64,000 bases of DNA, from positions 49,607 through 113,606 of IMG/VR virus record IMGVR_UViG_3300018080_000123; one strand, written 5' to 3'. The stretch is from a virus. The translations under genes were made by a program, and so were the position numbers. Under the pieces are notes generated by a model. The model saw nothing but the letters and a program-made list of their open reading frames with translations. It made no database searches and was not told the DNA's origin. Of the stretch, positions 7,191-14,637 are shown one piece after another (position 1 is the first letter of the stretch; each line of letters begins with the position of its first letter).

Positions 7191-7811
7191 TTACTTTAAC
7201 TCTTTAATTGCCTGTTCAACAACTTCTCGATCCTTGGCATCAAGAATCTGAGACGTTGCCTCATAACCACTCAGTGAGGCGCCGGAAATCTTTCCAGCTT
7301 TCCAAAGCTCTTCCATTGTATCAAGAACCTGGGACTTAGAAATTTTCTTTGGTCCCTCATTCTCAGAAGCCGTATGAAATGACTTTTTAACTTCGTTCAC
7401 CTTGTCAACCGACTGACGACCGGTCTTAGGAGCGCGAAGGGCTTTAGTCAACTCATTAACAGCTTCTCGGAGATCTTTGATTTCCTCTTGGACGACGCTC
7501 TGAATCGACTTCTTGAATTCCTCTTCTTTCTTAGCCGACTCTTCTTTTGCCTTCTGCTCTTTTGCAGCTTTCAGCAACTGAAGATCTTCAGCTGTAATCT
7601 CGATGGATTCAGGAGTCTCTTCATCTTCTGAGCCTTCTTCTGACTTCTCAACCTGCTCATCGCCAGTCTCGTCATCAGTAGAATCGGCTTCAGCCACCTC
7701 TTCGTCCTTGAGGTACTCATCGATAAGATCATCGATGGACTTCTCAAGCTCTTCGTCAGTAACAGTTTCGCTGTCCTGCTCTTCAAGCTTGGTCTTCTCA
7801 AGATCAGACAT
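7191..7811 (-). CDS. Acidic coiled-coil protein, probable capsid scaffold
   Basis: About 206 residues. The first half is extremely acidic, and the middle (residues about 75-130) is a long charged coiled coil. The end is a small globular segment with KISGASLSGYEA. Low-complexity acidic helical proteins directly upstream of the capsid gene are typical scaffolding proteins. ATG at 7811 has GGAG ten bases away; an ATG three codons earlier sits too close to that site. Confidence 0.65.
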   Translation of the reverse strand: MSDLEKTKLEEQDSETVTDEELEKSIDDLIDEYLKDEEVAEADSTDDETGDEQVEKSEEGSEDEETPESIEITAEDLQLLKAAKEQKAKEESAKKEEEFKKSIQSVVQEEIKDLREAVNELTKALRAPKTGRQSVDKVNEVKKSFHTASENEGPKKISKSQVLDTMEELWKAGKISGASLSGYEATSQILDAKDREVVEQAIKELK

Positions 7812-7827
7812 TTTCACCATTCTCCTT

Positions 7828-8661
7828 TTATTGTTTGTTATCGGACTCAGATGTTGTATCTGAATCCCCCTGTAGAAGTTTCTTTTGCCACTTTTCCGTT
7901 GTAATCTCGATTATCGTTTGATAATCGGTTTCTGGAAACCTTTCTTTAACCTCCTTTAATATTGCTTTAAAGATTTGCTTACGTTTCTGTCTAGATATGT
8001 CATCATTTGCACTAAGTAAATCACAGCCTTTAATTTTGTTTTTGCCTTTACCGGGCCCCATCCCACGCCCACTAGAGCCCTGAACTGAACCTTTTCCATC
8101 TCTCTGGAATACTAACTTCTTCTTCCCTTCTTTAGTTGTCTCTACCTCGAACTGTCTATTCTTATCTTTCGGATCTTTGACAACAATAGCACCCTTCTTA
8201 ATCCCTTCCTTTTTAGCCTTATCTTCCATTGTCTTGAGACGAGTATAATAATCCGAAATTTCTGCTAAGTGATCTTTTGCAATTTCTTTAGCCTTGGTTT
8301 TATCCTTTGTATGCTCCATCTCAACTTTAATACCCATAGCTAACTGCTTTGGGTCAAAATCACTATCGGGCCTTCCAGCTGCCTTTCCTCCAGGGATTTT
8401 CTCAGCCTTGGCTAGATTTGATAAAAGCTTTTCGTCTTCTTTAATTACCTGCTCAACGTCCGACTTCTCTACATTTTCGCCCTTATGTTTCTGTTTGCGC
8501 TTTTTCTTCTTCTTTCTAGCAAGGCTCTCTGTTGTTGTTACCACAGCCCCACTCATGTCTCCTGGCAACGTATTGGCATAACTAGGACCGCCCGCACCAA
8601 TAGTGAGCGCTTTTTTAAATACTCTAAGGAGCTGTTCTAGTTTTGTCTTTTCAATTTTCAT
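7828..8661 (-). CDS. Basic internal virion protein sharing capsid N-terminal segment
   Basis: 277 residues. Residues 10-47 align with capsid residues 18-53 (QLL, KAL, TLPGD, GA and ESL at matching spacing). A stretch of lysines and arginines follows (about 49-60). Residues about 96-155 (DFDPKQLAMGI, EHTKDK, DHLAEISDYY) match a small phage/bacterial domain that I recall as DUF5661. A GSSGRGMGPGKG linker and a helical C-terminus complete it. It sits between scaffold and protease genes, so a packaged or core protein is likely. Biochemical role unknown. Confidence 0.65.
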   Translation of the reverse strand: MKIEKTKLEQLLRVFKKALTIGAGGPSYANTLPGDMSGAVVTTTESLARKKKKKRKQKHKGENVEKSDVEQVIKEDEKLLSNLAKAEKIPGGKAAGRPDSDFDPKQLAMGIKVEMEHTKDKTKAKEIAKDHLAEISDYYTRLKTMEDKAKKEGIKKGAIVVKDPKDKNRQFEVETTKEGKKKLVFQRDGKGSVQGSSGRGMGPGKGKNKIKGCDLLSANDDISRQKRKQIFKAILKEVKERFPETDYQTIIEITTEKWQKKLLQGDSDTTSESDNKQ

Positions 8662-9878
8662 TAGTATTTAGATTTCATTTGCTCTTTTTCTGTTTTTTTT
8701 CCAATCTTAGCTACAAAAGCCTGATTGCGTTTCTCTTTTCGCTCTTTCATACGTTCCCCGAACTTCTTATCGGCCTCTTCTCCTTCTTTCCTTTTCGCTG
8801 TGACCTTACCTACGGCTGCTTGATTGCGTTTTTCTTTACGGGCTTTCATACGTTCGGCGAACTTCTTATCCCAATCTTCGCTCTCTTTTCGCTTTGAAGT
8901 AATCTTACCTAAAGCAGCCTGATTGCGAGACTCTTTTCCCGACTCATAAATTGGCTTACCGCTCTTTGTGCGACCAACAATTCTGCCACCTTTTGAGCCC
9001 TCTCCGCCAGCCTTCTTCAGTTTTGACTGTTTACGGGCTCTAAGCTCAGTCAACACCGCCCGCTTCGTGGTATCATCGAGCCCTCGAAGCACTTCATTTA
9101 CTTTTGCTCCCGGGCTTATGATCTTATCAACAAGTTTACTAACGTCGCCATCTGTCTTCTTCATGCTCTTGCGATTTGTTGTTCCTCCAATCGATGCCCG
9201 ACATACTGCATAAGGATTAACGCCTGGGCTCTCCTTTTTAACCTCTTTTACACAACGCTTTTCTTTTGGCGTACAACCCTTATTGAGATACTTTCTTGCC
9301 ACATTAAGGATCTTCTCAAGCTTATCTTTATCAATCTCAACATATTCATCTTCGCCATCGTCAGTTGATTTACGCATACATTTCTTTGCGTCTTTTTGAC
9401 CTTCTTTCAAGAGTTTTTCTTTTCCATCTTTTCCTTCGCCCATAAAGCTCTTTTTATCTTTTGAAAGCTTTTTGTGCTCTTTCTCAATAGCCGAAACTCT
9501 ATCACTTAATGAACGCATTTCCTTATGCTCTTTTTTCTCCTCGCCCTTCGACTCTCCTCCGTCTTTTTTCAATGGCATAAGCTTTGTCTCGCTTTCTTTT
9601 GTCGATGGCTTCTTAGGCTTCTGTTTCTTCGGCTCTAGCTCATCTGATCCGGCTTCTTCGGCAGCTTTCTTATGCCCAACCTGATCAGTAGCTCGGGAGT
9701 CGTGGGGGTGGTGTTCATAGCGAGGCTTTGAATTAATCTCATCAATGTTCTTCGGACGATCTCCTGGAATCATCGCTTTCTTCTCGTCCTCGTGCCAATA
9801 AACATAATTACCGGGTGTACCGGTTCGCTTGGCATATTTCAACTTAGACTGTGATTTATCTTTTTCTTTATCTGTCAT
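8661..9878 (-). CDS. Highly charged capsid-block protein with tandem repeats
   Basis: 405 residues, very rich in Lys, Glu and Asp. Recognisable short modules in order are: KRTGTPGNYVYW (17-28), a coiled coil (about 110-165), a Lys/Leu-rich helix (180-202) like those in both neighbouring proteins, and a cysteine-containing segment with SPGVNPYAVCRAS (218-229). Then come GGEGSKGGRIVGRTKSGKPIY (291-311), shared with the protease-tail protein, and 33-residue repeats from 318 to about 400. The modular layout and position suggest an internal or scaffold-core protein of the head. No enzymatic motif is visible. ATG overlaps nothing upstream; the stop overlaps the next ATG by one base. Confidence 0.65.
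   Translation of the reverse strand: MTDKEKDKSQSKLKYAKRTGTPGNYVYWHEDEKKAMIPGDRPKNIDEINSKPRYEHHPHDSRATDQVGHKKAAEEAGSDELEPKKQKPKKPSTKESETKLMPLKKDGGESKGEEKKEHKEMRSLSDRVSAIEKEHKKLSKDKKSFMGEGKDGKEKLLKEGQKDAKKCMRKSTDDGEDEYVEIDKDKLEKILNVARKYLNKGCTPKEKRCVKEVKKESPGVNPYAVCRASIGGTTNRKSMKKTDGDVSKLVDKIISPGAKVNEVLRGLDDTTKRAVLTELRARKQSKLKKAGGEGSKGGRIVGRTKSGKPIYESGKESRNQAALGKITSKRKESEDWDKKFAERMKARKEKRNQAAVGKVTAKRKEGEEADKKFGERMKERKEKRNQAFVAKIGKKTEKEQMKSKY
8680..8927 (-). repeat. Tandem 99-bp coding repeats
   Basis: Two complete 33-codon units (8829-8927 and 8730-8828), each starting RNQAA and ending RKEK, are followed by a partial third unit. They share about 70 percent of residues by eye. They are in frame within the charged capsid-block gene and predict repeated amphipathic helices. 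Confidence 0.75.
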
Positions 9879-9895
9879 TGTTTAATCCTCTACGG

Positions 9896-11851
9896 CTATT
9901 TCTTTCTGGCTTTTTCAATTTCCGCCTTTTTTAAGCTATGCTTAGCGTCCCAACGCCTAAGAAATTCCTTCTCACTGATGTTATACTTTGTTGGGTTCTT
10001 TTTCTTTGCCTCTTGAAACATCTTAAGAGCAACGCCACGATTACTAGCTATTCTCCCAGGCCCGCGATCGGCAAATGCCTGTCTTTGGATAGCTCTTGCT
10101 GACGTCCCTGGACCGGGCTTACGGCCGCTTCCAGGGCCGCCCTTTTCAAAAAGCTTGGCTCGCTGTTTCTTTTTCTCCTGTTCTTTCTTCCAGCTTTCTC
10201 CGGCTCTATATTCAGAAATCTTTTGTTTAGATTCTATTGCTCTATCAACCTTCTTTCCTTGATCTCGCGCTTGATTAAAATGACTGGTAGCTTTAACATT
10301 TTTTCCTTCTGCGACTGCACTGTGGAAATCGGCTAGATGCTCGTGATATTTTGCTTTCTCTTTAGCAATCCCGCTACCAGAAACAGGAGCTCCTCCCTCA
10401 GTGCGACTTGGCTTAGATCTCTTCTCAGCTGCTTCTGCTTCCTTTCTGTGAGCGGCAGCAGCGTCTTTATGATCCTCTTTCGACCAATCATGATGATAGC
10501 CTACTGTATACCCGCTGTGACCTTTACCGTGTGAGGAATAAATAGGTTTGCCCGACTTCGTTCTTCCTATTACTTTTCCGCCTCTGGAGCCTTCTCCTGC
10601 TGCTTTATCGAGAGCTTCCGAAATCGCTTCAACGATTACGCTTTTAATGAAATGCTTCCTATCTTCTTTACGCGTAACAATTTTGGGCTTGAAATCTTCG
10701 CCAGGCTGGGCTTGATGATATTCAACGCGAGAAACATGTTCTTGATATGGAATGTGTAAGCTATTAACTGCTTCTTTAAAACGATTTAAGTGCCCGGGAG
10801 TATGAAATGAGTCTCCATGCTCACTAATTATCTTTCCATGCTCATCTAAAAGTTTTTGAATTTTCTTGTACGTCTCGTTAGCATGGCTTTCGACAGCATC
10901 TCTACCTGGAGCATTATGTTCGCCCGCTCCTCGCTTTTTTCTTGGAGCCTTATCTTTTGCTCCCATGCGACGGGCCTTTTCGAGGACACTTAAAAGGGTC
11001 ATTAAATTACTTTTTTTGACTCTTACTGCGCCCGGTGAAGGGGCGGAGGAGGCGACATCCCCTATCACCGGTTGACTAGCCACTGAAGGACTAGCCAGGG
11101 AAGAATCTTCATCTGTATATCCTAAAAGCTCGCCATCCTCCGACTTAGCAAGGGTTGGATTATCGTCGTAAGTAGAAAGCTCTACTGCTTCACTGTCCTT
11201 TTTCTTTTTCTTCTTTTCGCCATCCTGAATTTTATCTGCCTGACTTGCGCCTTCGGCCTGAATCTTTTCTACCTCACCCTCTCCCACACTTTCAAGAATA
11301 CAGGCCTTATCAATTTCTTCAATAGTATCTGAGCACTCATTAACTTCAAACCTCTCAACAGATAAAGATTTGGCAATCTCTGCATAAGTGCTTGTATTGA
11401 CTGGATCAAGTGTTAAGGCGACTTTCTCCACTCTCGCCCTTGCAATAACGCTCTTATCAATATCGTCTCGTTTAACAATCTTTCCCTCAATTGACATTTG
11501 CACTCTGTTCTTATCTGCTTTCTTCAACGAGCGCATAATGTTATAGAAGGCCTGAGCGCGGGGTTGGTGCTTAAAAAGATAGCCCTCAACATACAACCCG
11601 TTCATTGTGTTTTGGGCATAATCGATCTTACCGAGAACATTTTCTGGGCCCTTTTGATGGTCGTTATTAAAAAGTCCTTTTCCGTTTTTCAACGGACCAA
11701 TATCGAGCCCCGACTGCTGAACCACTTCACCTTGTAAATCCTTATCACCTGTGGAAGCAATTCCTTTAATGCGCCATTCGTCTTCGTTCTCGCCTTTGGC
11801 GAGCTCGACGGGCACAAAAAATTTGAAGGTGTCTTGGTCGCTTTTCCCCAT
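9896..11851 (-). CDS. Prohead protease with long C-terminal extension
   Basis: Residues about 10-165 match the HK97-type (S78) prohead protease: RIKGIASTGDKD opens the fold, H65 in FNNDHQ and S120 in VQMSIEG are the likely catalytic His and Ser, and VALTLDPVN closes it. The remaining 480 residues are low complexity: poly-Lys and acidic linkers, a Leu/Lys helix at 277-298, a GEGSRGGKVIGRTKSGKPIY motif (419-438), an Ala/His/Lys-rich region, and GGPGSGRKPGPG (571-582). A protease fused to a scaffold-like tail would be incorporated in the prohead and trimmed. GGAG precedes ATG. Confidence 0.8.
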   Translation of the reverse strand: MGKSDQDTFKFFVPVELAKGENEDEWRIKGIASTGDKDLQGEVVQQSGLDIGPLKNGKGLFNNDHQKGPENVLGKIDYAQNTMNGLYVEGYLFKHQPRAQAFYNIMRSLKKADKNRVQMSIEGKIVKRDDIDKSVIARARVEKVALTLDPVNTSTYAEIAKSLSVERFEVNECSDTIEEIDKACILESVGEGEVEKIQAEGASQADKIQDGEKKKKKKDSEAVELSTYDDNPTLAKSEDGELLGYTDEDSSLASPSVASQPVIGDVASSAPSPGAVRVKKSNLMTLLSVLEKARRMGAKDKAPRKKRGAGEHNAPGRDAVESHANETYKKIQKLLDEHGKIISEHGDSFHTPGHLNRFKEAVNSLHIPYQEHVSRVEYHQAQPGEDFKPKIVTRKEDRKHFIKSVIVEAISEALDKAAGEGSRGGKVIGRTKSGKPIYSSHGKGHSGYTVGYHHDWSKEDHKDAAAAHRKEAEAAEKRSKPSRTEGGAPVSGSGIAKEKAKYHEHLADFHSAVAEGKNVKATSHFNQARDQGKKVDRAIESKQKISEYRAGESWKKEQEKKKQRAKLFEKGGPGSGRKPGPGTSARAIQRQAFADRGPGRIASNRGVALKMFQEAKKKNPTKYNISEKEFLRRWDAKHSLKKAEIEKARKK

Positions 11852-11897
11852 CGTTTCTCCAGATTTATGAACGGATTTGTAGAGTGGTCAATATTTA

Positions 11898-11926
11898 ATT
11901 ATAGTATAACATGGGGTATTTTTTAA
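11898..11926 (-). promoter_or_regulatory. Possible promoter for the capsid operon
   Basis: A perfect TATAAT (11898-11903, minus strand) lies 47 bases before the protease start, in an AT-rich gap. The -35 position holds TTAAAA at 17 bases, a poor match. It could be a phage-specific late promoter; the portal gene has a similar TTTAAA-N17-TATAAT. Confidence 0.4.
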
Positions 11927-11941
11927 ATTAAATTGTGCAAA

Positions 11942-12274
11942 TTAGTTATCACCAAACTCGCCTAGCTCTTTCATAATCTTGACAATCTGTGTCCGGAAGT
12001 TCTTCTTTGCCTCTTCCTCACGCAAAGCAATATTGTTGATCGATGTTGCCGTCAACTTGGCCACCTCTTCCAATGTATGTTCTCTTCCATTGTCCAACAT
12101 ATATTTGAAGAAGCAATAGTTGGCCTTTCGATCATCCACATACCAAACACACTCATTCTTGGCACAAGGTAGGACATTAAACCGGCCTGATTTCATCTTC
12201 TCAGCCTTCCGCCTTCCCATGCTACAAACCCGAGTAGGATACTTATCCAGTTTTCGAGGACATCTCTGATCCAT
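11942..12274 (-). CDS. Sigma region 4-like HTH protein with cysteine cluster
   Basis: 110 residues. The C-terminal half (HTLEEVAKLTATSINNIALREEEAKKNF) closely follows the sigma-70 region 4 helix-turn-helix that reads the -35 element. The N-terminal half carries cysteines (CPRK, VCS, PCAKNEC, YCFF) that could bind a metal. There is no region 2, so it is not a complete sigma factor; it may recruit or redirect host RNA polymerase. Its position directly upstream of the capsid operon fits a late regulator. Repeats in the leader may be an autoregulatory operator. Confidence 0.65.
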   Translation of the reverse strand: MDQRCPRKLDKYPTRVCSMGRRKAEKMKSGRFNVLPCAKNECVWYVDDRKANYCFFKYMLDNGREHTLEEVAKLTATSINNIALREEEAKKNFRTQIVKIMKELGEFGDN

Positions 12275-12365
12275 TTGACAAAACCTATAATTTGTCGGGA
12301 ATTTATCTGGCCTATTTATGACACATTAATAGACCACTAATGGCCACTAATATCAAGTATTAATG
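12275..12365 (-). promoter_or_regulatory. Leader and operator-like repeats of the regulator gene
   Basis: CCACTAAT occurs at 12334-12341 and 12344-12351, exactly one helical turn apart, flanked by inverted CATTAAT (12324) and ATTAATG (12359). On the minus strand TTGATA-N17-TCTATT is a plausible promoter within the same stretch. Next to the ATG, GACAAA and TTTGTC can form a hairpin around the only AGG ribosome-binding sequence. Autoregulation is inferred. Confidence 0.45.
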
Positions 12366-12632
12366 ACGGAGCCACCAAAATCTTTGCCCAGCTTCTTCAT
12401 TTTGCATAACCCAGCGATCAAGAACATTTTCTCCATCACACTTCTCGCATACGAGAAAATTAATACAGCTTCTAGATACCGCATAAACCCAGCGCCAAAC
12501 ATCTCCTACCTCAAACCTATGACCACACATATAACATCGAAAACCATCTCCACTCTCTCTCGGTCCCCATTTTGCTTGAACATCTTTTTCTGTTGCAACT
12601 CTAGGCTTCTGATCTACAAAGCTAGTAGTCAT
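12360..12632 (-). CDS. Zinc-ribbon protein, 90 aa
   Basis: CYMCG and CEKCD, about 30 residues apart, form a two-knuckle zinc ribbon separated by a Trp-rich strand region. AGGAGATAAAA precedes ATG. The C-terminus is helical. No specific family is recognised; it resembles other small phage zinc ribbons. Confidence 0.75.
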   Translation of the reverse strand: MTTSFVDQKPRVATEKDVQAKWGPRESGDGFRCYMCGHRFEVGDVWRWVYAVSRSCINFLVCEKCDGENVLDRWVMQNEEAGQRFWWLRH

Positions 12633-12649
12633 TTTTATCTCCTGTATAG

Positions 12650-12916
12650 CTACTCTGCAGCTGACTCTTCTTTTTTCTTCTTCTGTATAACGGGGTTTTC
12701 TTCGTTATAAATAGGCAAACAAGTTCTACACATCCAATATCGTTTATCTCTCGTTTTCCTCGTCTTTCTAGGTTTCCCACATCCATCACATTTGATATTG
12801 GCTATTGCACGTCTGCGATAGAATCTAATAAGCTCAAATGCTCCTTCTGCAGCTATTCCTGCAAAGAAGATTATCATAAACCATATGGTGTACTCTATCA
12901 TAGATTCGGCCGGCAT
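12650..12916 (-). CDS. Membrane-anchored zinc-ribbon protein, 88 aa
   Basis: A single hydrophobic segment (about residues 8-27) is followed by an Arg-rich region, CDGCGKPRK and CRTC pairs forming a zinc ribbon, then a Lys/Glu tail. The positive-inside rule places the zinc domain in the cytoplasm. The ribosome binding site is weak and the start lies close behind the upstream stop, so translational coupling is likely. Confidence 0.7.
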   Translation of the reverse strand: MPAESMIEYTIWFMIIFFAGIAAEGAFELIRFYRRRAIANIKCDGCGKPRKTRKTRDKRYWMCRTCLPIYNEENPVIQKKKKEESAAE

Positions 12917-12918
12917 TT

Positions 12919-13191
12919 TTATTTCTTGTAATCCTCTAAGATATGGCCTTTCGTTGCCAGGTAATCTGCAAAACCTGGATCTATTTGTCCAAGCACGTAT
13001 ACACTCCCTGACTCAGTTCGGGCTGTCAACCGCTCGGGGTCAAACTCTGTCACATTCGATGTAATGATTCGCTTTCCATTCTCAAAATTTGGATTCCCAT
13101 GAACCTCCCCTGCAAGAGCCCTTCGCCACTGCTCGGGGGCCTTGTACGGATCACCAATTGACACTACAAATGACCAATTCTCTAACTTCAT
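12919..13191 (-). CDS. Conserved hypothetical protein, 90 aa
   Basis: The pattern GDPYKAPEQWRR, GNPNFENGKRI, TRTESGSVYVLG resembles a short beta-rich family seen in other phages and bacteria, without known function. AGGAGGGGAAAAGG precedes ATG. Confidence 0.7.
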   Translation of the reverse strand: MKLENWSFVVSIGDPYKAPEQWRRALAGEVHGNPNFENGKRIITSNVTEFDPERLTARTESGSVYVLGQIDPGFADYLATKGHILEDYKK

Positions 13192-13203
13192 CCTTTTCCC
13201 CTC

Positions 13204-13437
13204 CTAATACTTCTCCGGTAACGTGTCAAGCTCTGGGCTACAGCCACAGCACTGCGTATCCCCACTTAAGGCAAGATCTGTCTTTTCTGACAAATTCCTG
13301 AGAAATTCAATCAACCCTTTCTTATTAAATTCCAGATCAGCGAGCTCTCCATTATTATAATGAGCTTTAACTAGCCCCTGTTCAATGGCCCAGTCCCAAA
13401 TGTTCTGCCCTTCATCTTTTTTATACTTGTTTGTCAT
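13204..13437 (-). CDS. Hypothetical protein, 77 aa
   Basis: Start at 13437 has AAGGAGAAAGACG upstream; the longer frame to 13500 has none. The sequence has an N-terminal helical domain (IWDWAIEQGLVKAHY) and a C-terminal CCGCSP cluster. No family recognised. Confidence 0.7.
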   Translation of the reverse strand: MTNKYKKDEGQNIWDWAIEQGLVKAHYNNGELADLEFNKKGLIEFLRNLSEKTDLALSGDTQCCGCSPELDTLPEKY

Positions 13438-13633
13438 CGTCTTTCTCCTTATCATCAAAAGACTCTTGATACGAAATATGAGCAACATGAACGCCTTCAC
13501 TATAGAACGTTTTAACGCTTCCTATCACAGCTCCTTTTATCTCAAGAATTTCTACAATTGCCCGCTCCAGCCTATCTTCAAATCCAATATCGTGCTCATC
13601 TCTTACAACTTTAATTCTAAAAACGCGTGTCAT
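13421..13633 (-). CDS. Hypothetical protein, 70 aa
   Basis: Short alpha/beta protein ending in a highly acidic tail. ATGA overlap with the metallopeptidase upstream and a 17-base overlap downstream place it in a tightly coupled operon. GGAGAGTGGAAAA lies before ATG. Function unknown. Confidence 0.75.
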   Translation of the reverse strand: MTRVFRIKVVRDEHDIGFEDRLERAIVEILEIKGAVIGSVKTFYSEGVHVAHISYQESFDDKEKDDDKQV

Positions 13634-14301
13634 TTTTCCACTCTCCTCTTATCGATCTTCTCTAAAATCTTACTTTTATCCTCGCAATATTTGTCCCAGT
13701 GTTTGTCACATAGACCTATCTTTCCAAGCTCCGGTACCATTACCCAACATTCCAGCTGCATCTTACAATACTTAACACTACACCTCAGATCTTTATCTTC
13801 ATAATCTTGAAAAAAGCCTTTTTGAGCAGTGCCAGCAAATTCTGCTTCAATGTTTTGCCTATACAATTCTGCCGCTCCCTCCAGCGCATATCCTCTTTCA
13901 TATTTGTACTTTCCCTCGTATGCTCTCTCCATCAACTGTTCCCCAACCTTGTCAACATATCTCTCCGCTCTTAATCCAATTTGTTTTGCTACATCATATG
14001 TCAAAGATCTGTTATGATACCGAGCAAACTTTCTATCTAACTTACACTGCCAGTGTCCAAGCTCATGGAACAGGTGATTTAAAAATCGCTCTACATTCGT
14101 AAAACGACCCTTAGAGTCTCTCATGCTAATTTTGATTTCTTTTGTCTCCAGATTGATCATAGCACCGCCGCATGTCGTCCAATCAAAGATCAATCCCAGC
14201 CCGCTTCTCAAAGCGATATCGATTCCTTTAGCTACATCTGGATGTTTCAAAAATCTATTCACAATCCACCTTTGTGAATCCGCCCGTAAAACTAATCGCA
14301 T
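13630..14301 (-). CDS. HExxH metallopeptidase-like protein
   Basis: 223 residues. H79-E80-L-G-H83 in FHELGHWQ is a classic zincin motif. Glu residues about 60 residues later (ALEGAAELY) could be the third zinc ligand, as in gluzincins. The C-terminal 55 residues hold CSVKYC and CDKHW, a probable structural zinc finger. There is no signal peptide, so the protease would act in the cytoplasm or in virions. It overlaps the PilZ-like gene upstream by 47 bases. Confidence 0.6.
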   Translation of the reverse strand: MRLVLRADSQRWIVNRFLKHPDVAKGIDIALRSGLGLIFDWTTCGGAMINLETKEIKISMRDSKGRFTNVERFLNHLFHELGHWQCKLDRKFARYHNRSLTYDVAKQIGLRAERYVDKVGEQLMERAYEGKYKYERGYALEGAAELYRQNIEAEFAGTAQKGFFQDYEDKDLRCSVKYCKMQLECWVMVPELGKIGLCDKHWDKYCEDKSKILEKIDKRRVEK

Positions 14302-14617
14302 ATCCGAGGCGGCGATCTCTTTCTTTCCTTTTCCAGTTAACTCTCCTCACCTCTCCATATACTCTAAACGTGCTAGGTCCATACCAATTAGGATGCTTCA
14401 GTTTGACAAAAAGAACAACCTCCGCTCGAGGCCTAATCTTAATCTGATCCTCTTCTTTCACAATGATAAAGCAACCGCCAACGTTAAAATCATATACCGA
14501 CCCCTTAGCAACTATCGTTCTAGTTTCCATATCCATCATTGCTGCATTACTGCCAAGGAAGGTGAGAAGTCTGGGTTTCTTTCTTTTCTCTTCTTTATTT
14601 TCCATCCTCTGTTCCAC
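14255..14617 (-). CDS. PilZ-like c-di-GMP-binding protein
   Basis: 120 residues, starting at GTG (14617) with AAAGG six bases upstream; the ATG four codons later has no properly spaced site. R12-x3-R16 (RKKPR) and D43-x-N45-x2-G48 (DFNVGG) correspond to the two c-di-GMP-binding motifs of PilZ, RxxxR and [DN]xSxxG, with Asn in place of Ser. The following strands and the closing GYAISFTGG also fit the PilZ beta barrel. Family assignment is by pattern only. A diguanylate cyclase gene lies 1.2 kb upstream in the same direction. Confidence 0.55.
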   Translation of the reverse strand: MEQRMENKEEKRKKPRLLTFLGSNAAMMDMETRTIVAKGSVYDFNVGGCFIIVKEEDQIKIRPRAEVVLFVKLKHPNWYGPSTFRVYGEVRRVNWKRKERDRRLGYAISFTGGFTKVDCE

Positions 14618-14637
14618 TTTAAACCTTTACCTCTCTA

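Noticed and set aside
8680-8927. Direct repeats as a possible CRISPR array
   Set aside because: The repeats are 99 bp, contiguous, in frame, and encode helices; there are no spacers.
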